Part shown: piece after piece, positions 17,793-27,461 of the stretch | How positions within the stretch are numbered: the stretch's first letter is position 1 | How the letters are laid out: each line of letters begins with the position of its first letter | Source of the DNA: Dichotomicrobium thermohalophilum | Lineage (GTDB): Bacteria; Pseudomonadota; Alphaproteobacteria; Rhizobiales; Rhodomicrobiaceae | Direction of reading: 5' to 3' | NCBI RefSeq assembly: GCF_003550175.1 | Contig: NZ_QXDF01000005.1 | Location: 22,765-86,764 of the forward strand | DNA: 64,000 nucleotides | Position numbers and translations under genes: made by a program | Notes under the pieces: model-generated | Seen by the model: the letters and a program-made list of their open reading frames with translations, nothing else | What the model was told of the DNA's origin: nothing | Databases searched by the model: none

Positions 17793-19295
17793 ATGACTTA
17801 CGATTCCATCCTGCGCGCTTGCGGTTTTTCCGAAACCGAGCTCACCCGCGGCACTTTGTCCGTGACCACGCCCATCGACGGCTCCGAAATCGCCCGGCTG
17901 CACCAGCACAGCCCGGCCGAAGCCGAGACGATGATCGCCCGCGCCCATGACGCCTTTCTCAGATGGCGCGAGGTGCCGCCGCCGCGCCGGGGCGAGCTTG
18001 TGCGGCTGCTGGGCGAAGAGCTGCGCGCAGCGAAGGACGATCTCGGCGCGCTGGTCACGCTTGAATGCGGGAAGATTCTGCAGGAAGGCCTCGGCGAAGT
18101 GCAGGAGATGATCGACATCTGCGACTTCGCCCTGGGCCAGAGCCGGCAACTCCACGGGCTGACCATCGCCTCCGAGCGGCCCGGCCATTCGATGCGCGAG
18201 ACTTGGCACCCGATGGGCGTGACCGGGGTGATTACCGCCTTCAACTTCCCGGTCGCGCCGTGGTCGTGGAATGCCGCGCTGGCGCTCGTCTGTGGCAACC
18301 CTGTCCTGTGGAAGCCATCGGAAAAGGCCCCACTGACCGCGCTGGCGGTCCAGAAGATCTGCGAGCGGGCGATGGCGCGGTTCGGCGCTGACGCCCCCGA
18401 GGGGCTCACCCAGGTGATGGTCGGCGGACGCGAGCTTGGCGAGACATTGGCGAGCAGCCGCAACGTCCCGATCGTGTCGGCGACTGGTTCGGTGCCGATG
18501 GGCCGCGCGGTGTCGTCGACGGTCGCGCAGCGGCTCGGACGCTGCATCCTGGAGCTGGGCGGGAACAACGGCGCCATCGTCGCGCCTTCGGCCGATCTGG
18601 AACTGGCGCTGCGCGCGATCGTGTTCGCGGCTGTGGGTACGGCGGGCCAGCGCTGCACGACCCTGCGCCGACTGGTTGTGCACGAAAGCATCTACGACCA
18701 GTTGCTGCCGCGCCTGGTCAAAGCCTACGAGAGCCTGCCGATCGGTGATCCGCTTGAGGACGGGGTGCTGGTCGGACCGCTGATCGAACAGTCGGCTGTC
18801 GCAGCGATGGATCGCGCGCTCGAGCAGGCGCGCGCCGATGGCGGCATCATCCACGGCGGCGGCCGAGTCCACACCAACGCGTACCCGAACGCCGCTTATG
18901 TGCAGCCTGCCATCGTGGAGATGCCCGACCAGACCGAGATCGTCCGCGAGGAGACTTTCGCGCCAATCCTTTACACGATGAAATATCAGCGTTTCGAGGA
19001 CGCGATCGCGCTTCACAATGGCGTACCGCAGGGGCTTTCGTCCTCGATTTTCTCCACGGATGTGCGCGAGACCGAAGCGTTCCTGTCTGCAACCGGCTCC
19101 GACTGCGGCATCGCCAATGTCAATATCGGCCCGTCAGGCGCGGAGATCGGCGGGGCGTTCGGCGGCGAGAAAGACACGGGCGGCGGTCGCGAAAGCGGCT
19201 CCGACGCATGGAAGGGCTACATGCGGCGGCAGACGGGCACGGTGAACTATTCGCAAGAGTTGCCGCTGGCGCAGGGAATCAAGTTCGAGATCTGA
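17793..19295 (+). CDS. amaB: ALDH7-family aldehyde dehydrogenase (alpha-aminoadipate semialdehyde / piperideine-6-carboxylate dehydrogenase)
   Basis: 500 residues from the ATG at 17793 (GGGAG at 17781-17785). The frame stays open upstream to 17094, antisense to the regulator, but that part is not ALDH-like. NAD-site and catalytic motifs are present: GVITAFNFPVAPWSWNAALA, LELGGNNGAIVAPSADLELA (general base Glu) and VGTAGQRCTTLRRL (nucleophile Cys). FGGEKDTGGGRESGSDAWKG near the C-terminus is typical of ALDH7. The family oxidises L-2-aminoadipate 6-semialdehyde in lysine catabolism. No other lysine-degradation gene is adjacent, so the physiological substrate is inferred from family only. Confidence 0.82.
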   Translation: MTYDSILRACGFSETELTRGTLSVTTPIDGSEIARLHQHSPAEAETMIARAHDAFLRWREVPPPRRGELVRLLGEELRAAKDDLGALVTLECGKILQEGLGEVQEMIDICDFALGQSRQLHGLTIASERPGHSMRETWHPMGVTGVITAFNFPVAPWSWNAALALVCGNPVLWKPSEKAPLTALAVQKICERAMARFGADAPEGLTQVMVGGRELGETLASSRNVPIVSATGSVPMGRAVSSTVAQRLGRCILELGGNNGAIVAPSADLELALRAIVFAAVGTAGQRCTTLRRLVVHESIYDQLLPRLVKAYESLPIGDPLEDGVLVGPLIEQSAVAAMDRALEQARADGGIIHGGGRVHTNAYPNAAYVQPAIVEMPDQTEIVREETFAPILYTMKYQRFEDAIALHNGVPQGLSSSIFSTDVRETEAFLSATGSDCGIANVNIGPSGAEIGGAFGGEKDTGGGRESGSDAWKGYMRRQTGTVNYSQELPLAQGIKFEI

Positions 19296-19345
19296 TCGCT
19301 AGGCTCCGTCACGGCCGCCACGGGGTTCGGGTGCGAGCGCAGCTT

Positions 19346-21793
19346 TTACAGGTGCATGCGCTCGGCCTTCGGATCATACATCGGCTTCAAGGACGCCTCG
19401 GCGGGCACGCGCGCGCCGGCAATCTCGATCTCGTAGGTCGAGGAGAGCAGGTCGGCTTCGCTCTCCCCCGCGCAGGGCACATAGCCAAGGCCGATCGCGC
19501 CGCCGAGAGAGTGGCCATAGTTGCCCGAGGTGATCGTCGAGACGATCTGCCCGTCCCGGACAACGGCCTCGTTGTGGAACAGCAGCGGTTCCGGGTCCTT
19601 CAGCCGAAACTGCATCATGCGCCGCGTCAGTCCCGCCTCGCGCTTGCGCAGCACAGCATCACGCCCGATAAACTCGCCCTTGCGCGTCTTCACGGCGAAG
19701 CCCAGCCCGGCTTCCAGCACATGGTCCTCGTCGGTGATGTCATGGCCGAAATGGCGGAAGCCCTTCTCGATCCGGCAGGAATCGAGCGCATGAAGCCCGC
19801 AGAGCTTGAGGCCGAACGGCTCCCCCGCTTCTTCCAGAGCCTCAAACACATGGGCGGCCTGATCCGCCGAGACGTAAATCTCCCAGCCGAGTTCGCCGAC
19901 ATAACTTACCCGGTGCGCGCGGGCGAGACCCATGCCGATCTCCATTTCCCGCGCCGTGCCGAAGGGGAAGGAGTCGTTGGAAAAATCGTTGGGGCTGACC
20001 TGCTGGATCAGATCGCGGGACTTCGGCCCCATGAGCGCCAGAACGGCCTCGGATGCCGTCATATCGGTGATGACAACGAATTCCTCCGGGTCCAGGTGCT
20101 TGCGCATCCATGCAAGGTCACGCTGGAGCGTCGCCGCCGGCACGACCGCAAGAAACGCCGTGTCCGACAGCCGCGTCACGGTCAGATCGCTTGCGATGCC
20201 GCCCCGCGAGTTGAGCATCTGCGTGTAGACGATCCGGCCCGGCGCGACGTCGATCTGGTTGGCGCAAACCCGCTGCAGGAAAGCGAGCGCATCCCCTCCC
20301 TCGATCCTGATCTTGCCGAACGAGGTGAGATCGAGCAGGCCGACGCCGTGCCGGACGGCCAGGTGCTCGTCGCGCTGGTTCTCGAACCAGTTCTGCCGCC
20401 CCCAGGAATAACGGTACTCGCGCTCCTGCCCCGGCCTGGCGAACCAGTTGGCTCGCTCCCAGCCGGCGACCTCCCCGAAGACCGCGCCCCTGGCCTTGAG
20501 ATGCTCATGCAAGGGCGAGCGCCGCACGCCGCGCGCGGTCGTCATCTGCCGATAGGGGAAATGATCCGCGTAGAGCAGGCCGAGCGTTTCAGTGACACGC
20601 TCTCGAAGATACCGCCGGTTCTTCTGGAATGGCTGTGCACGGCGGATGTCGACCTCCCAAAGATCGAAGGGCGGCTGGCCGTCATTCATCCACTGAGCCA
20701 GCGCCCAGCCGGCTCCACCCGAGGAGGCGATGCCGATCGAGTTGAATCCCGCGGCAACCCAGTAGCCGCGAAGCTCCGGCGCTTCGCCGAGGTAATAGCG
20801 GTCATCCGGCGTGAAGCTCTCCGGGCCGTTGAAGAAGGTGTGGATGCCCGCAGTTTCGAGCATGGGCATGCGCCCAACAGCCATCTCAAGGATCGGCTCG
20901 AAATGCGCGAAATCCTCCGGCAATTCATCGAAGCAGAAATCCTCGGGAATGCCGTCCATGCCCCACGGCTTGGCCTTCGGCTCGAACGCGCCGAGCAGCA
21001 TTTTGCCGGCATCCTCCTTGTAGTAGGCGCATTCATCCGGCACGCGCAGGACCGGCAGCGCCGGCAGACCCTCGATCGCTTCGGTGACGATGTAGAAATG
21101 CTCGCAGGCGTGGAGCGGCAGGGTGACGCCGGACTGCGCGGCGAGATCGCGGCCCCACATGCCGCCGCAGTTGACAACGAGGTCCGTCTCGATGGTCCCC
21201 AGTGCATCGCCCTCTGCCCATGAGACGCCGCTCACCCGGCCATGACGGCTGTGCACGGCCGTGACTTTGACGTTCTCGAAGATTTTGGCGCCACCATTGC
21301 GGGCCCCCTTGGCCAGCGCCATCGCGAGGCTGGCGGGGTCGCACTGACCATCGCCGGGGAGGTGCACCGCACCCTTGACGTCCGAAATGTTCAGGTAGGG
21401 GTACATGTCCTTGACCGCCGACGGCGACAGTTCATCGACCTCGACATCAAAGGCGCGCGCCATCGTCGCCTGGCGGTAGATTTCCTCCTTGCGTTCGTCG
21501 GTGAGAGCAACGGTGATCGAGCCGTTCTGCCGCATCCCGGTCGCCAGGCCGGTCTCGGCTTCGAGTTGCGTGTACAGGTCAGCGGAATACTTGGCCAGCC
21601 GGGTCATGTTTTCAGACGCGCGTAACTGCCCGACGAGGCCGGCGGCATGCCAGGTCGTGCCGGATGTGAGCTGTTTGCGCTCCAGGAGCACGACGTCGGT
21701 CCAGCCCAGCTTGGTCAGGTGATAAGCGACCGAGCAGCCGGAAACGCCGCCACCAATGATGACGACACGGGCTTTGGACGGAAGTTCATGCAT
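19346..21793 (-). CDS. FAD-dependent dimethylglycine/sarcosine dehydrogenase-like protein with GcvT domain
   Basis: 815 residues. The N-terminal DAO-type FAD domain has VVIIGGGVSGCSVAYHL at residues 10-26 and TSGTTWHAAGLVGQL at 43-58, where H49 occupies the place of the covalent-FAD histidine of dimethylglycine dehydrogenase. The C-terminal half is a GcvT/aminomethyltransferase fold (LLDLTSFGKIRIEGGDALAF; ELGWEIYVSADQAAHVFEAL; CGLHALDSCRIEKGFRHFG), expected to transfer the released one-carbon unit to tetrahydrofolate. It probably acts in glycine betaine or choline-derived one-carbon catabolism. Sarcosine versus dimethylglycine cannot be decided here. It is a single gene with no co-directional partner. 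Confidence 0.85.
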   Translation of the reverse strand: MHELPSKARVVIIGGGVSGCSVAYHLTKLGWTDVVLLERKQLTSGTTWHAAGLVGQLRASENMTRLAKYSADLYTQLEAETGLATGMRQNGSITVALTDERKEEIYRQATMARAFDVEVDELSPSAVKDMYPYLNISDVKGAVHLPGDGQCDPASLAMALAKGARNGGAKIFENVKVTAVHSRHGRVSGVSWAEGDALGTIETDLVVNCGGMWGRDLAAQSGVTLPLHACEHFYIVTEAIEGLPALPVLRVPDECAYYKEDAGKMLLGAFEPKAKPWGMDGIPEDFCFDELPEDFAHFEPILEMAVGRMPMLETAGIHTFFNGPESFTPDDRYYLGEAPELRGYWVAAGFNSIGIASSGGAGWALAQWMNDGQPPFDLWEVDIRRAQPFQKNRRYLRERVTETLGLLYADHFPYRQMTTARGVRRSPLHEHLKARGAVFGEVAGWERANWFARPGQEREYRYSWGRQNWFENQRDEHLAVRHGVGLLDLTSFGKIRIEGGDALAFLQRVCANQIDVAPGRIVYTQMLNSRGGIASDLTVTRLSDTAFLAVVPAATLQRDLAWMRKHLDPEEFVVITDMTASEAVLALMGPKSRDLIQQVSPNDFSNDSFPFGTAREMEIGMGLARAHRVSYVGELGWEIYVSADQAAHVFEALEEAGEPFGLKLCGLHALDSCRIEKGFRHFGHDITDEDHVLEAGLGFAVKTRKGEFIGRDAVLRKREAGLTRRMMQFRLKDPEPLLFHNEAVVRDGQIVSTITSGNYGHSLGGAIGLGYVPCAGESEADLLSSTYEIEIAGARVPAEASLKPMYDPKAERMHL

Positions 21794-22081
21794 GACACAG
21801 CCTTTCGGTTTGCCGCCGTGAGGCGGCGCGGCACGACAATCGGCTCAGAGCTTCTTTCACTTATTCTACAGGATGGGCCCTGTTCTCAAACCCGAAGGGT
21901 ACACGACTGTTGTTCAGCGCCCGAAGGGCCGATCAGGCCGGGCCCTGGACATTGGGCGGCGGGGATCGCGGGCCGTCACATCCCGAGGGCAACGGCATCC
22001 GGTCCGGCCTGGGTGTACGCTACCGGCGTGGACGGAGTGCTGGCTTTTCAGGGAAGGGCGGGCCGCGGCAGGGGCTGGCGG

Positions 22082-23659
22082 CTAGTCATCCACCGCCAGC
22101 AGCGGCGCCCAGTCCGCCGGGTCGAGCCGATAAAGCCAGGTCTCGCTCAGCGCTTGGCCCGCCAGCGAGAGGAAACCGCGCAGGTCGATCGTTTCCTGCG
22201 CCGGAACGATCATGTCGAACTCCATGCGCCAATGGCCCGTCTCCTGGACATGAACCACTTCGATAATGTTCACGGTCCCGCGTGATGCGGTGATTTCGGC
22301 GCGTGGCCTGCTCTTCTCACCAAGGGACGCGAGCGCGCCGCCGGCGAAATCGACGACGAACTTGAGGCCGGGTCCGTGGGCGCCGGGCCGGCCGGCGCGT
22401 CCGATCCGCGTCGCGACGACCGCGCCTGGCCACGGCAAATGCGACGGCGCGCCATCGCCCCACCACATCCGATAGGAAAGCTTGTGTCCTGTTCCCGCCT
22501 CGGCGGGCCGATCGGGCCGCCAAGCCGCGACAATGTTGTCATAAATATCGTCGTCCGTTGGCAGCTCCAGCAGCTCGATACGCCCCCGGCCCCAATCGCC
22601 CATCGGCTCGATCCACAGGCTGGGCCGGTCTTCGTAATCGGCGCCGATATCGTTGTAGCTGTCGAAGCTGCGGTCGCGCTGCAGCAGCCCGAACCCTTTG
22701 GGATTGTCATCGGTAAAGGTGCTCACCCGCGGCACCCGCGGGTTGGCGAGAGGGCGCCAGATCCACTCGCCGTTGCCGCGCCGCATGGCCAAGCCGTCGG
22801 AATCATGGGCTTCGGCCCGAAACGTGCGCCGGTCCAGCCAGTCATTTTCCCCGGCGTAAAACATTGACGTCGTCGCCGCATAGCCCAGCGTGTCGAGCCG
22901 GCGGCGCGGGAAAACAACGGCAACGACGTCGACCTCGGTCCCGCCGTGCCAGCGAACGCCGAAGCTGTACGCGCCCGTCACGCTCGGACTGTCGAGGAGA
23001 GCGTGCAGCGTGAGCGTGCGGCTACCCGGCTTCGGCCGCTCGATCCAGAAATCCGTGAAATCTGGAAACTCTTCATTCCCGAGATCCAGCGTGTTCACGG
23101 CCAGCCCCCGCGCCGAAAGCCCATACTGCATCGACCGGCCGACGGCCCGGAAATAACTTGCCCCCAGGAACGAGATGATGTCACGCGCCGGGTCGGATTC
23201 GTGAAAGACGCGGAACCCCACGTAGCCCAGCTCGGCGCGGCCGCTGTCGGCCACGCGTGCCAAGAGGCCGGTTTCGGGATAGGAGAAGTTCGACGGGTCG
23301 AATGCGATACGCTGTATCCCGCTCCCTTCCACAATGTTCATGCCAACGGGCCGGCGGTAATAGAGGCCAGGGTGAAACAGCTCGACGGAGAACGGTGTCT
23401 CACCGTCATCCCAGACGCGCCGGCTGCGCTTGAACGCGATCCGCTGATACTGGCTGTAGGTCATCTCCGGCAGCGCGGATGCCGGGATTGTGGGGCGCGG
23501 GCGATAAGGTTCGCGGGCAAGCCTGCGCGCACGCTCAACGAGGCGAGTTCGGTCAAATGTCGTCTCATCCGCCAAGGCCTGATCTGACCGAACGCTTCCC
23601 AGACCGCAAAGCGCGAATCCGGCCAGCCCGCCGCAAAGAAACTCTCGACGCTTCATCAT
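22082..23659 (-). CDS. opgD: Periplasmic glucan biosynthesis protein OpgD/MdoD (OpgG family)
   Basis: 525 residues from the ATG at 23659, which overlaps the opgH stop as ATGA; frames further upstream have no signal. The N-terminus MMKRREFLCGGLAGFALCG carries a twin-arginine type signal, as in OpgD, rather than the Sec signal of OpgG. The mature protein shows the OpgG/D fold blocks AFKRSRRVWDDGETPFSVEL, DPSNFSYPETGLLARVADSG, YFRAVGRSMQYGLSARGLAV and DRPSLWIEPMGDWGRGRIEL. OpgG/OpgD act in the periplasm on osmoregulated glucan backbones made by OpgH. Translational coupling to opgH supports the role. Confidence 0.87.
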   Translation of the reverse strand: MMKRREFLCGGLAGFALCGLGSVRSDQALADETTFDRTRLVERARRLAREPYRPRPTIPASALPEMTYSQYQRIAFKRSRRVWDDGETPFSVELFHPGLYYRRPVGMNIVEGSGIQRIAFDPSNFSYPETGLLARVADSGRAELGYVGFRVFHESDPARDIISFLGASYFRAVGRSMQYGLSARGLAVNTLDLGNEEFPDFTDFWIERPKPGSRTLTLHALLDSPSVTGAYSFGVRWHGGTEVDVVAVVFPRRRLDTLGYAATTSMFYAGENDWLDRRTFRAEAHDSDGLAMRRGNGEWIWRPLANPRVPRVSTFTDDNPKGFGLLQRDRSFDSYNDIGADYEDRPSLWIEPMGDWGRGRIELLELPTDDDIYDNIVAAWRPDRPAEAGTGHKLSYRMWWGDGAPSHLPWPGAVVATRIGRAGRPGAHGPGLKFVVDFAGGALASLGEKSRPRAEITASRGTVNIIEVVHVQETGHWRMEFDMIVPAQETIDLRGFLSLAGQALSETWLYRLDPADWAPLLAVDD

Positions 23660-25806
23660 GGCTCTCGTGCCTGCGTTTTCGGGGCAAGCTCGTCCAGCGC
23701 CTCTGACCACGCCAGCAGAACGCGACAATCCTCAAGAGTCAGATCCTGAAGGCCGTGAGCCATGGCAAAGCGGCGTGCCTCGTCGCTCTGTTCTGCGTCT
23801 AGGGTGATGGGGGATAATGGCGTCAAGCCCATGTGCAGTTGCAGCCATGCGAGGCTGCGCAGGACGCTGATCGGATCGCGCGTCTCACGGTTCTCCGCTT
23901 CAGGGGTGCGCAGCCGCTTGGCATAGTCGCGTTGCACCTGCGCAGGGTGTTTCTCCTCGGGTATGCTCAACAGTCCAAGACGACGCAGAGCAAGATCCAC
24001 ATCCCGCCGACCAGTCAGCACCGCGAACGGAATCGCAAGCACCGCGCTCAACAGGATCGGCGTCAGCCACAGGGAGGCCGCAGTTGCCAGGAGTGTTCCG
24101 AGCGCGGCAACGATGATGGCAGCCAGCAGCACCCATCTCAGGGGCCGTGTCGCCTCCGCCCAGGTCACGTGCGCCGCGTCGCGCTCTGGGGCCGTCCACG
24201 CGACACTCCGGCCGAGCAGAACTTCGACGACGAACCGGCTGTGCGCGAGCATCACGGCCGGGGCAATCAACGCGAACAGCGCTGTCTCCAGCAGGCAGCC
24301 GCCCGTCGTTCGAAGCGTCCCGCCCTGCGCGCGCTTCGTTGCCTTGGCAAACAGCGCCGCGAACAAGCCCATCAGCTTTGGCCCGAGCAGCAGTATTGCC
24401 GTCAGCCCAATAAGCGTGAGCACATCAGCATCCAGCGTCAGGGGTGAGAATTGCCCCGCGCCGGTGGAGTCCGGGCCGACGCGCGTTTGCGCGGAGACGT
24501 CGGCAACGCGCTCGGACACGCCGCCGCCCAGCGCCACCGCGATGCCGACAGCCACGAAAACGAGCCAGACCGGCGCAACCAGAAAGCTCAGGATGCCAAC
24601 CAGAAGGTTGATGCGGCTGACCGGATGCAGACCGCGCGCCAGCAGAACGCGCAAATGCTGCAGATTGCCCTGACACCACCGCCGGTCGCGGCGCAAGCTC
24701 TCGACAAGGTTGGGTGGCGCCTGCTCGTAGCTGCCGGCGATATCCGGGTCGAGGCGAACCGCCCAGCCGTTGCGCACCAGGAGGGCGGCCTCGACGAAAT
24801 CGTGGCTGAGGATCTCCCCGCCCAATGGCGGGCGGCCCGGCAACCGGGGCAAGCCACAACTCTCGATGAATGCGTGGCAACGGATGATGGCGTTGTGGCC
24901 CCAGTAGTTGCTCGCGCGCCCGCCGAGCGCGGCCATGCCGTGCACCATCAGCGGGCCAGCCACCGCGGCCGCGAATTGCTGCGCGCGGGCAAACACCGTC
25001 GTGCCGCCAATCGGCCTTGGCCAGGTTTGCAGCAACCCGAGCGAGGGATTGGCGTTCATGCGCCCCACACATTCGAGCAGCGCATCGCCGCTCATCAGGC
25101 TGTCAGCGTCCAGGACGACCATGTAGTCGTATCCATTACCCCAGCGGCGGCAGAATTCGGCGATGTTTCCGGCCTTCCGGCCCGCGTTCGTGTCGCGGCG
25201 GCGATAGAACAGGCTGTCGTGCACCCCCAACTGCCGGCAGGTGTCGAACCAGCGCCATTCTTCTTCCAGGTAACGGCGCGGATCGGTCGAGTCGCTGAGC
25301 ACGAAAAAGTCGAAAACCCCGGCGCCGCCCGCTTCGTCGACGGAGCGGATCATCGCGGAAATGCGTGCGAAGACGTCGCGCGGGTTTTCATTGTAGAGCG
25401 GTATCAGGACGGCCGTGCGGGCAGGCGCGCTTTGCACCAAGGGGCCGCTGGAGGACTCTGGCCCGGCCAAGCGCCTCTTGGCCATTGCGAACGCGCCGGC
25501 CACGCAGAGCCAGAAATTTCCAGCCAACCACAGCAGAAGCACCGCATAGACGAGGACGAGGACGGCCTCGAACACAGTGATTCCGTTCCAGCTCAACCGA
25601 TCCGCAAGCAGCCAGACGCCAAAACCCACCGTCCCAAAGACGCCCAGTGCGAAAAGGAACCGCGCCGCCTGCACACCCGCTGGCTCGGGCCTCATGCGGC
25701 GCAGGCGATCTTGGACGGCGTCCGGCGGGTCGAACACGCGCAGCGATTGTTCTGGCATCTCCGCCACGCGCTCGGGCGGAAGGGCGATGAGATTGGATTC
25801 TGGCAT
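23656..25806 (-). CDS. opgH: Glucans biosynthesis glucosyltransferase OpgH/MdoH
   Basis: 716 residues. Two N-terminal TM helices lie at about 48-68 and 79-103, then a GT2 domain with TAVLIPLYNENPRDVFARIS (131-150), the DAD motif at 233-235 in VVLDADSLMSG, HDFVEAALLVRNGW, and RRDRRWCQGNLQHLRVLLAR, the R/QxxRW site of processive synthases; several more TM helices follow. It polymerises the beta-1,2-glucan backbone of osmoregulated periplasmic glucans from UDP-glucose at the inner membrane. It is the first gene of an opgH-opgD pair, the reverse of the opgG-opgH order in enterobacteria. Confidence 0.9.
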   Translation of the reverse strand: MPESNLIALPPERVAEMPEQSLRVFDPPDAVQDRLRRMRPEPAGVQAARFLFALGVFGTVGFGVWLLADRLSWNGITVFEAVLVLVYAVLLLWLAGNFWLCVAGAFAMAKRRLAGPESSSGPLVQSAPARTAVLIPLYNENPRDVFARISAMIRSVDEAGGAGVFDFFVLSDSTDPRRYLEEEWRWFDTCRQLGVHDSLFYRRRDTNAGRKAGNIAEFCRRWGNGYDYMVVLDADSLMSGDALLECVGRMNANPSLGLLQTWPRPIGGTTVFARAQQFAAAVAGPLMVHGMAALGGRASNYWGHNAIIRCHAFIESCGLPRLPGRPPLGGEILSHDFVEAALLVRNGWAVRLDPDIAGSYEQAPPNLVESLRRDRRWCQGNLQHLRVLLARGLHPVSRINLLVGILSFLVAPVWLVFVAVGIAVALGGGVSERVADVSAQTRVGPDSTGAGQFSPLTLDADVLTLIGLTAILLLGPKLMGLFAALFAKATKRAQGGTLRTTGGCLLETALFALIAPAVMLAHSRFVVEVLLGRSVAWTAPERDAAHVTWAEATRPLRWVLLAAIIVAALGTLLATAASLWLTPILLSAVLAIPFAVLTGRRDVDLALRRLGLLSIPEEKHPAQVQRDYAKRLRTPEAENRETRDPISVLRSLAWLQLHMGLTPLSPITLDAEQSDEARRFAMAHGLQDLTLEDCRVLLAWSEALDELAPKTQAREP

Positions 25807-26252
25807 CTTCGCTCAAGGACACTTGTCCAGCCACGTCCGATGACGTGAATGTCAGCGAAATCGAAGATGCGCACGAGACGTTCCCTAGCAGCCCATGAAA
25901 CTGCGACGCAGGTTTAAATTGTGATTGTATTGTTTCAAAGACGCACGTGGACAGATATTTATTGATATTCCTCGAATTCTTGTTGTGCGTATTTTAACTT
26001 TTTCCTCATGGCTTTTGGCTCAAGGGAGCCGACTTAGGCGGCCTGGCAGCAGGTTTGTCAACTTACAACAGCTTCCGCTTCCCCTTGCCGGGCTGATCCT
26101 TGGGACGACGTTTCCCGGCAGCGCAGACCGCGGCAGAGGGAGGCAGCCGGCGACGATCTGTTTGACATTCCCGGGAGAATGATCGATGCCCGGAGGAGCG
26201 GGCGAAGACTGGGCAGGAACCCGGACGAAGCGCCGCAAACGGAGACTCCCGA
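25807..26252. other. 446-bp intergenic region, AT-rich in its first half
   Basis: The stretch from about 25900 to 26020 is far richer in A/T than its surroundings and probably contains the promoters of opgH (leftward) and/or rpe (rightward). The second half, about 26060-26250, is GC-rich with several short self-complementary segments (for example CCCGGGAG and GCCCGGAGGAG) and could be a structured leader. I could not match it to a known RNA family, and the short frames crossing it look non-coding. Confidence 0.4.
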
Positions 26253-26951
26253 ATGAGCTTTGACCGCAGCATCAAGATCGCCCCGTCAATCCTGTCTGCC
26301 GACTTCGCCAATTTCGGCGGTGAAATCCGTGCGATCGAGGCGCAGGGCTGCGACTGGGTGCATGTCGACGTGATGGACGGGCATTTCGTGCCCAACCTGA
26401 CCTTCGGCCCGCCGCTTTGCCAGGCCATCCGTCCGCATGTCACGACCGTCATGGACGTGCACCTCATGATCGCGCCGGTCGATCCGTATATCGATGCCTT
26501 CGCCGAGGCCGGGGCGGACATCATCACGGCGCACCCTGAAGCTGGGCCGCACACGCATCGCACGCTGCAGGCGATCCGCGCCACGGGCGCCAAGGCGGGC
26601 ATCGCGCTCAACCCCGGCACGCCGGTCGAGGCGGCGGAATATCTGCTGGACCTGTGCGATCTGGTGCTGGTGATGACCGTGAACCCCGGCTTCGGTGGGC
26701 AGAAGTTCATCGCCTCCCAGCTCGACAAGATCCGCAAGCTGCGCGCAATGATCGGCGACCGGCCGATTCATCTGCAGGTGGATGGTGGCATTACGCCGGA
26801 GACCGCGCCGCTGGTGGTCGAGGCCGGCGCAGACGTGCTGGTCGCCGGCTCAGGCGTTTTCAAGGGCGGCTCTGTCGATAACCCGGAAGTGTACGGGGAA
26901 AACATCCGCGCGATCCGCAACGCCGCCGAACGCGCCCGCGCGGCGGCATGA
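26253..26951 (+). CDS. rpe: Ribulose-phosphate 3-epimerase
   Basis: 232 residues, normal for the family. All signature blocks are present: [16 protein letters not shown], the metal/catalytic [46 protein letters not shown] and [20 protein letters not shown]. It interconverts ribulose 5-phosphate and xylulose 5-phosphate in the pentose phosphate or Calvin cycle. It stands alone, with no transketolase, prk or rubisco nearby, so a housekeeping role is more likely than autotrophy. Confidence 0.95.
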   Translation: MSFDRSIKIAPSILSADFANFGGEIRAIEAQGCDWVHVDVMDGHFVPNLTFGPPLCQAIRPHVTTVMDVHLMIAPVDPYIDAFAEAGADIITAHPEAGPHTHRTLQAIRATGAKAGIALNPGTPVEAAEYLLDLCDLVLVMTVNPGFGGQKFIASQLDKIRKLRAMIGDRPIHLQVDGGITPETAPLVVEAGADVLVAGSGVFKGGSVDNPEVYGENIRAIRNAAERARAAA

Positions 26952-27048
26952 ATGCTTCCATATGCTGTCCCAAGAGATTAGCCGGAACCGCGGCGATCGC
27001 GCCGGGATCAGCAAAGGTTAGGCGTTGAGGCAAACAGTAGCGCGGGCG

Positions 27049-27417
27049 TTAACGCGCGCTTTCAGCATCCGCAGCTTCCTCAGCATCCTCGCGGCAAAAC
27101 ATATCGTAGACGACCTCCAGAAGCCGCCGCGGACGGTCGTCCGCCAGGCGGTAATAAATCGTCTTGCCGTCCCGACGCGTTGTCACCAGCCCCTCATAAC
27201 GCAGCCGGGCGAGTTGTTGCGACACGGCAGCCTGCCGGGCTGAAACCATGTCCTCAAGCTCCTTCACCGACTTCTCACCGGAGACGAGGTGACAAAGGAT
27301 CATGAGCCGGCCCTCATGACTGATGGCCTTCAGGAAATTTGAAGCTCGTTGCGCATTTTGCATCATGCGCTCCAGATCCTCGGCACTCATGTCTCGTGTG
27401 ATGACGGGCAGCGGCAT
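27049..27417 (-). CDS. ArsR-family repressor of the SqrR/BigR (persulfide-sensing) type
   Basis: 122 residues. The winged helix contains VKELEDMVSARQAAVSQQLA and the wing TTRRDGKTIYYRLADDRPR. Two cysteines, C42 (MILCHLVSGEK) and C108 (VYDMFCRED), are 66 residues apart, the spacing of C41/C107 in Rhodobacter SqrR, which forms a tetrasulfide bridge with reactive sulfur species. The protein should therefore repress sulfide-detoxification genes or itself until persulfide appears. No sqr, persulfide dioxygenase or YeeE gene is adjacent, so it is either an orphan or acts in trans. Confidence 0.82.
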   Translation of the reverse strand: MPLPVITRDMSAEDLERMMQNAQRASNFLKAISHEGRLMILCHLVSGEKSVKELEDMVSARQAAVSQQLARLRYEGLVTTRRDGKTIYYRLADDRPRRLLEVVYDMFCREDAEEAADAESAR

Positions 27418-27449
27418 TCGATTTGACCTAAAATGTTATTCGAATTTGA
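27416..27449. promoter_or_regulatory. Candidate operator repeats of the SqrR-like repressor
   Basis: Two direct repeats, ATTCGATTTGA (27416-27426, overlapping the repressor ATG) and ATTCGAATTTGA (27438-27449), start 22 bp apart, close to two helical turns. The second contains the perfect palindrome ATTCGAAT. AT-rich operators are usual for this family, so autoregulation is likely. Confidence 0.45.
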
Positions 27450-27461
27450 TGGCATTTAAGT

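Noticed and set aside
19208..21223. Plus-strand frame of 671 codons opposite the dimethylglycine dehydrogenase-like gene
   Set aside because: The opposite strand encodes a clear flavoprotein-GcvT fusion; the antisense product is compositionally biased and has no ribosome site.
26060..26252. Structured leader before rpe considered as an RNase P-like or other known RNA
   Set aside because: Some purine-rich blocks are suggestive, but conserved RNase P elements and pairing could not be found.
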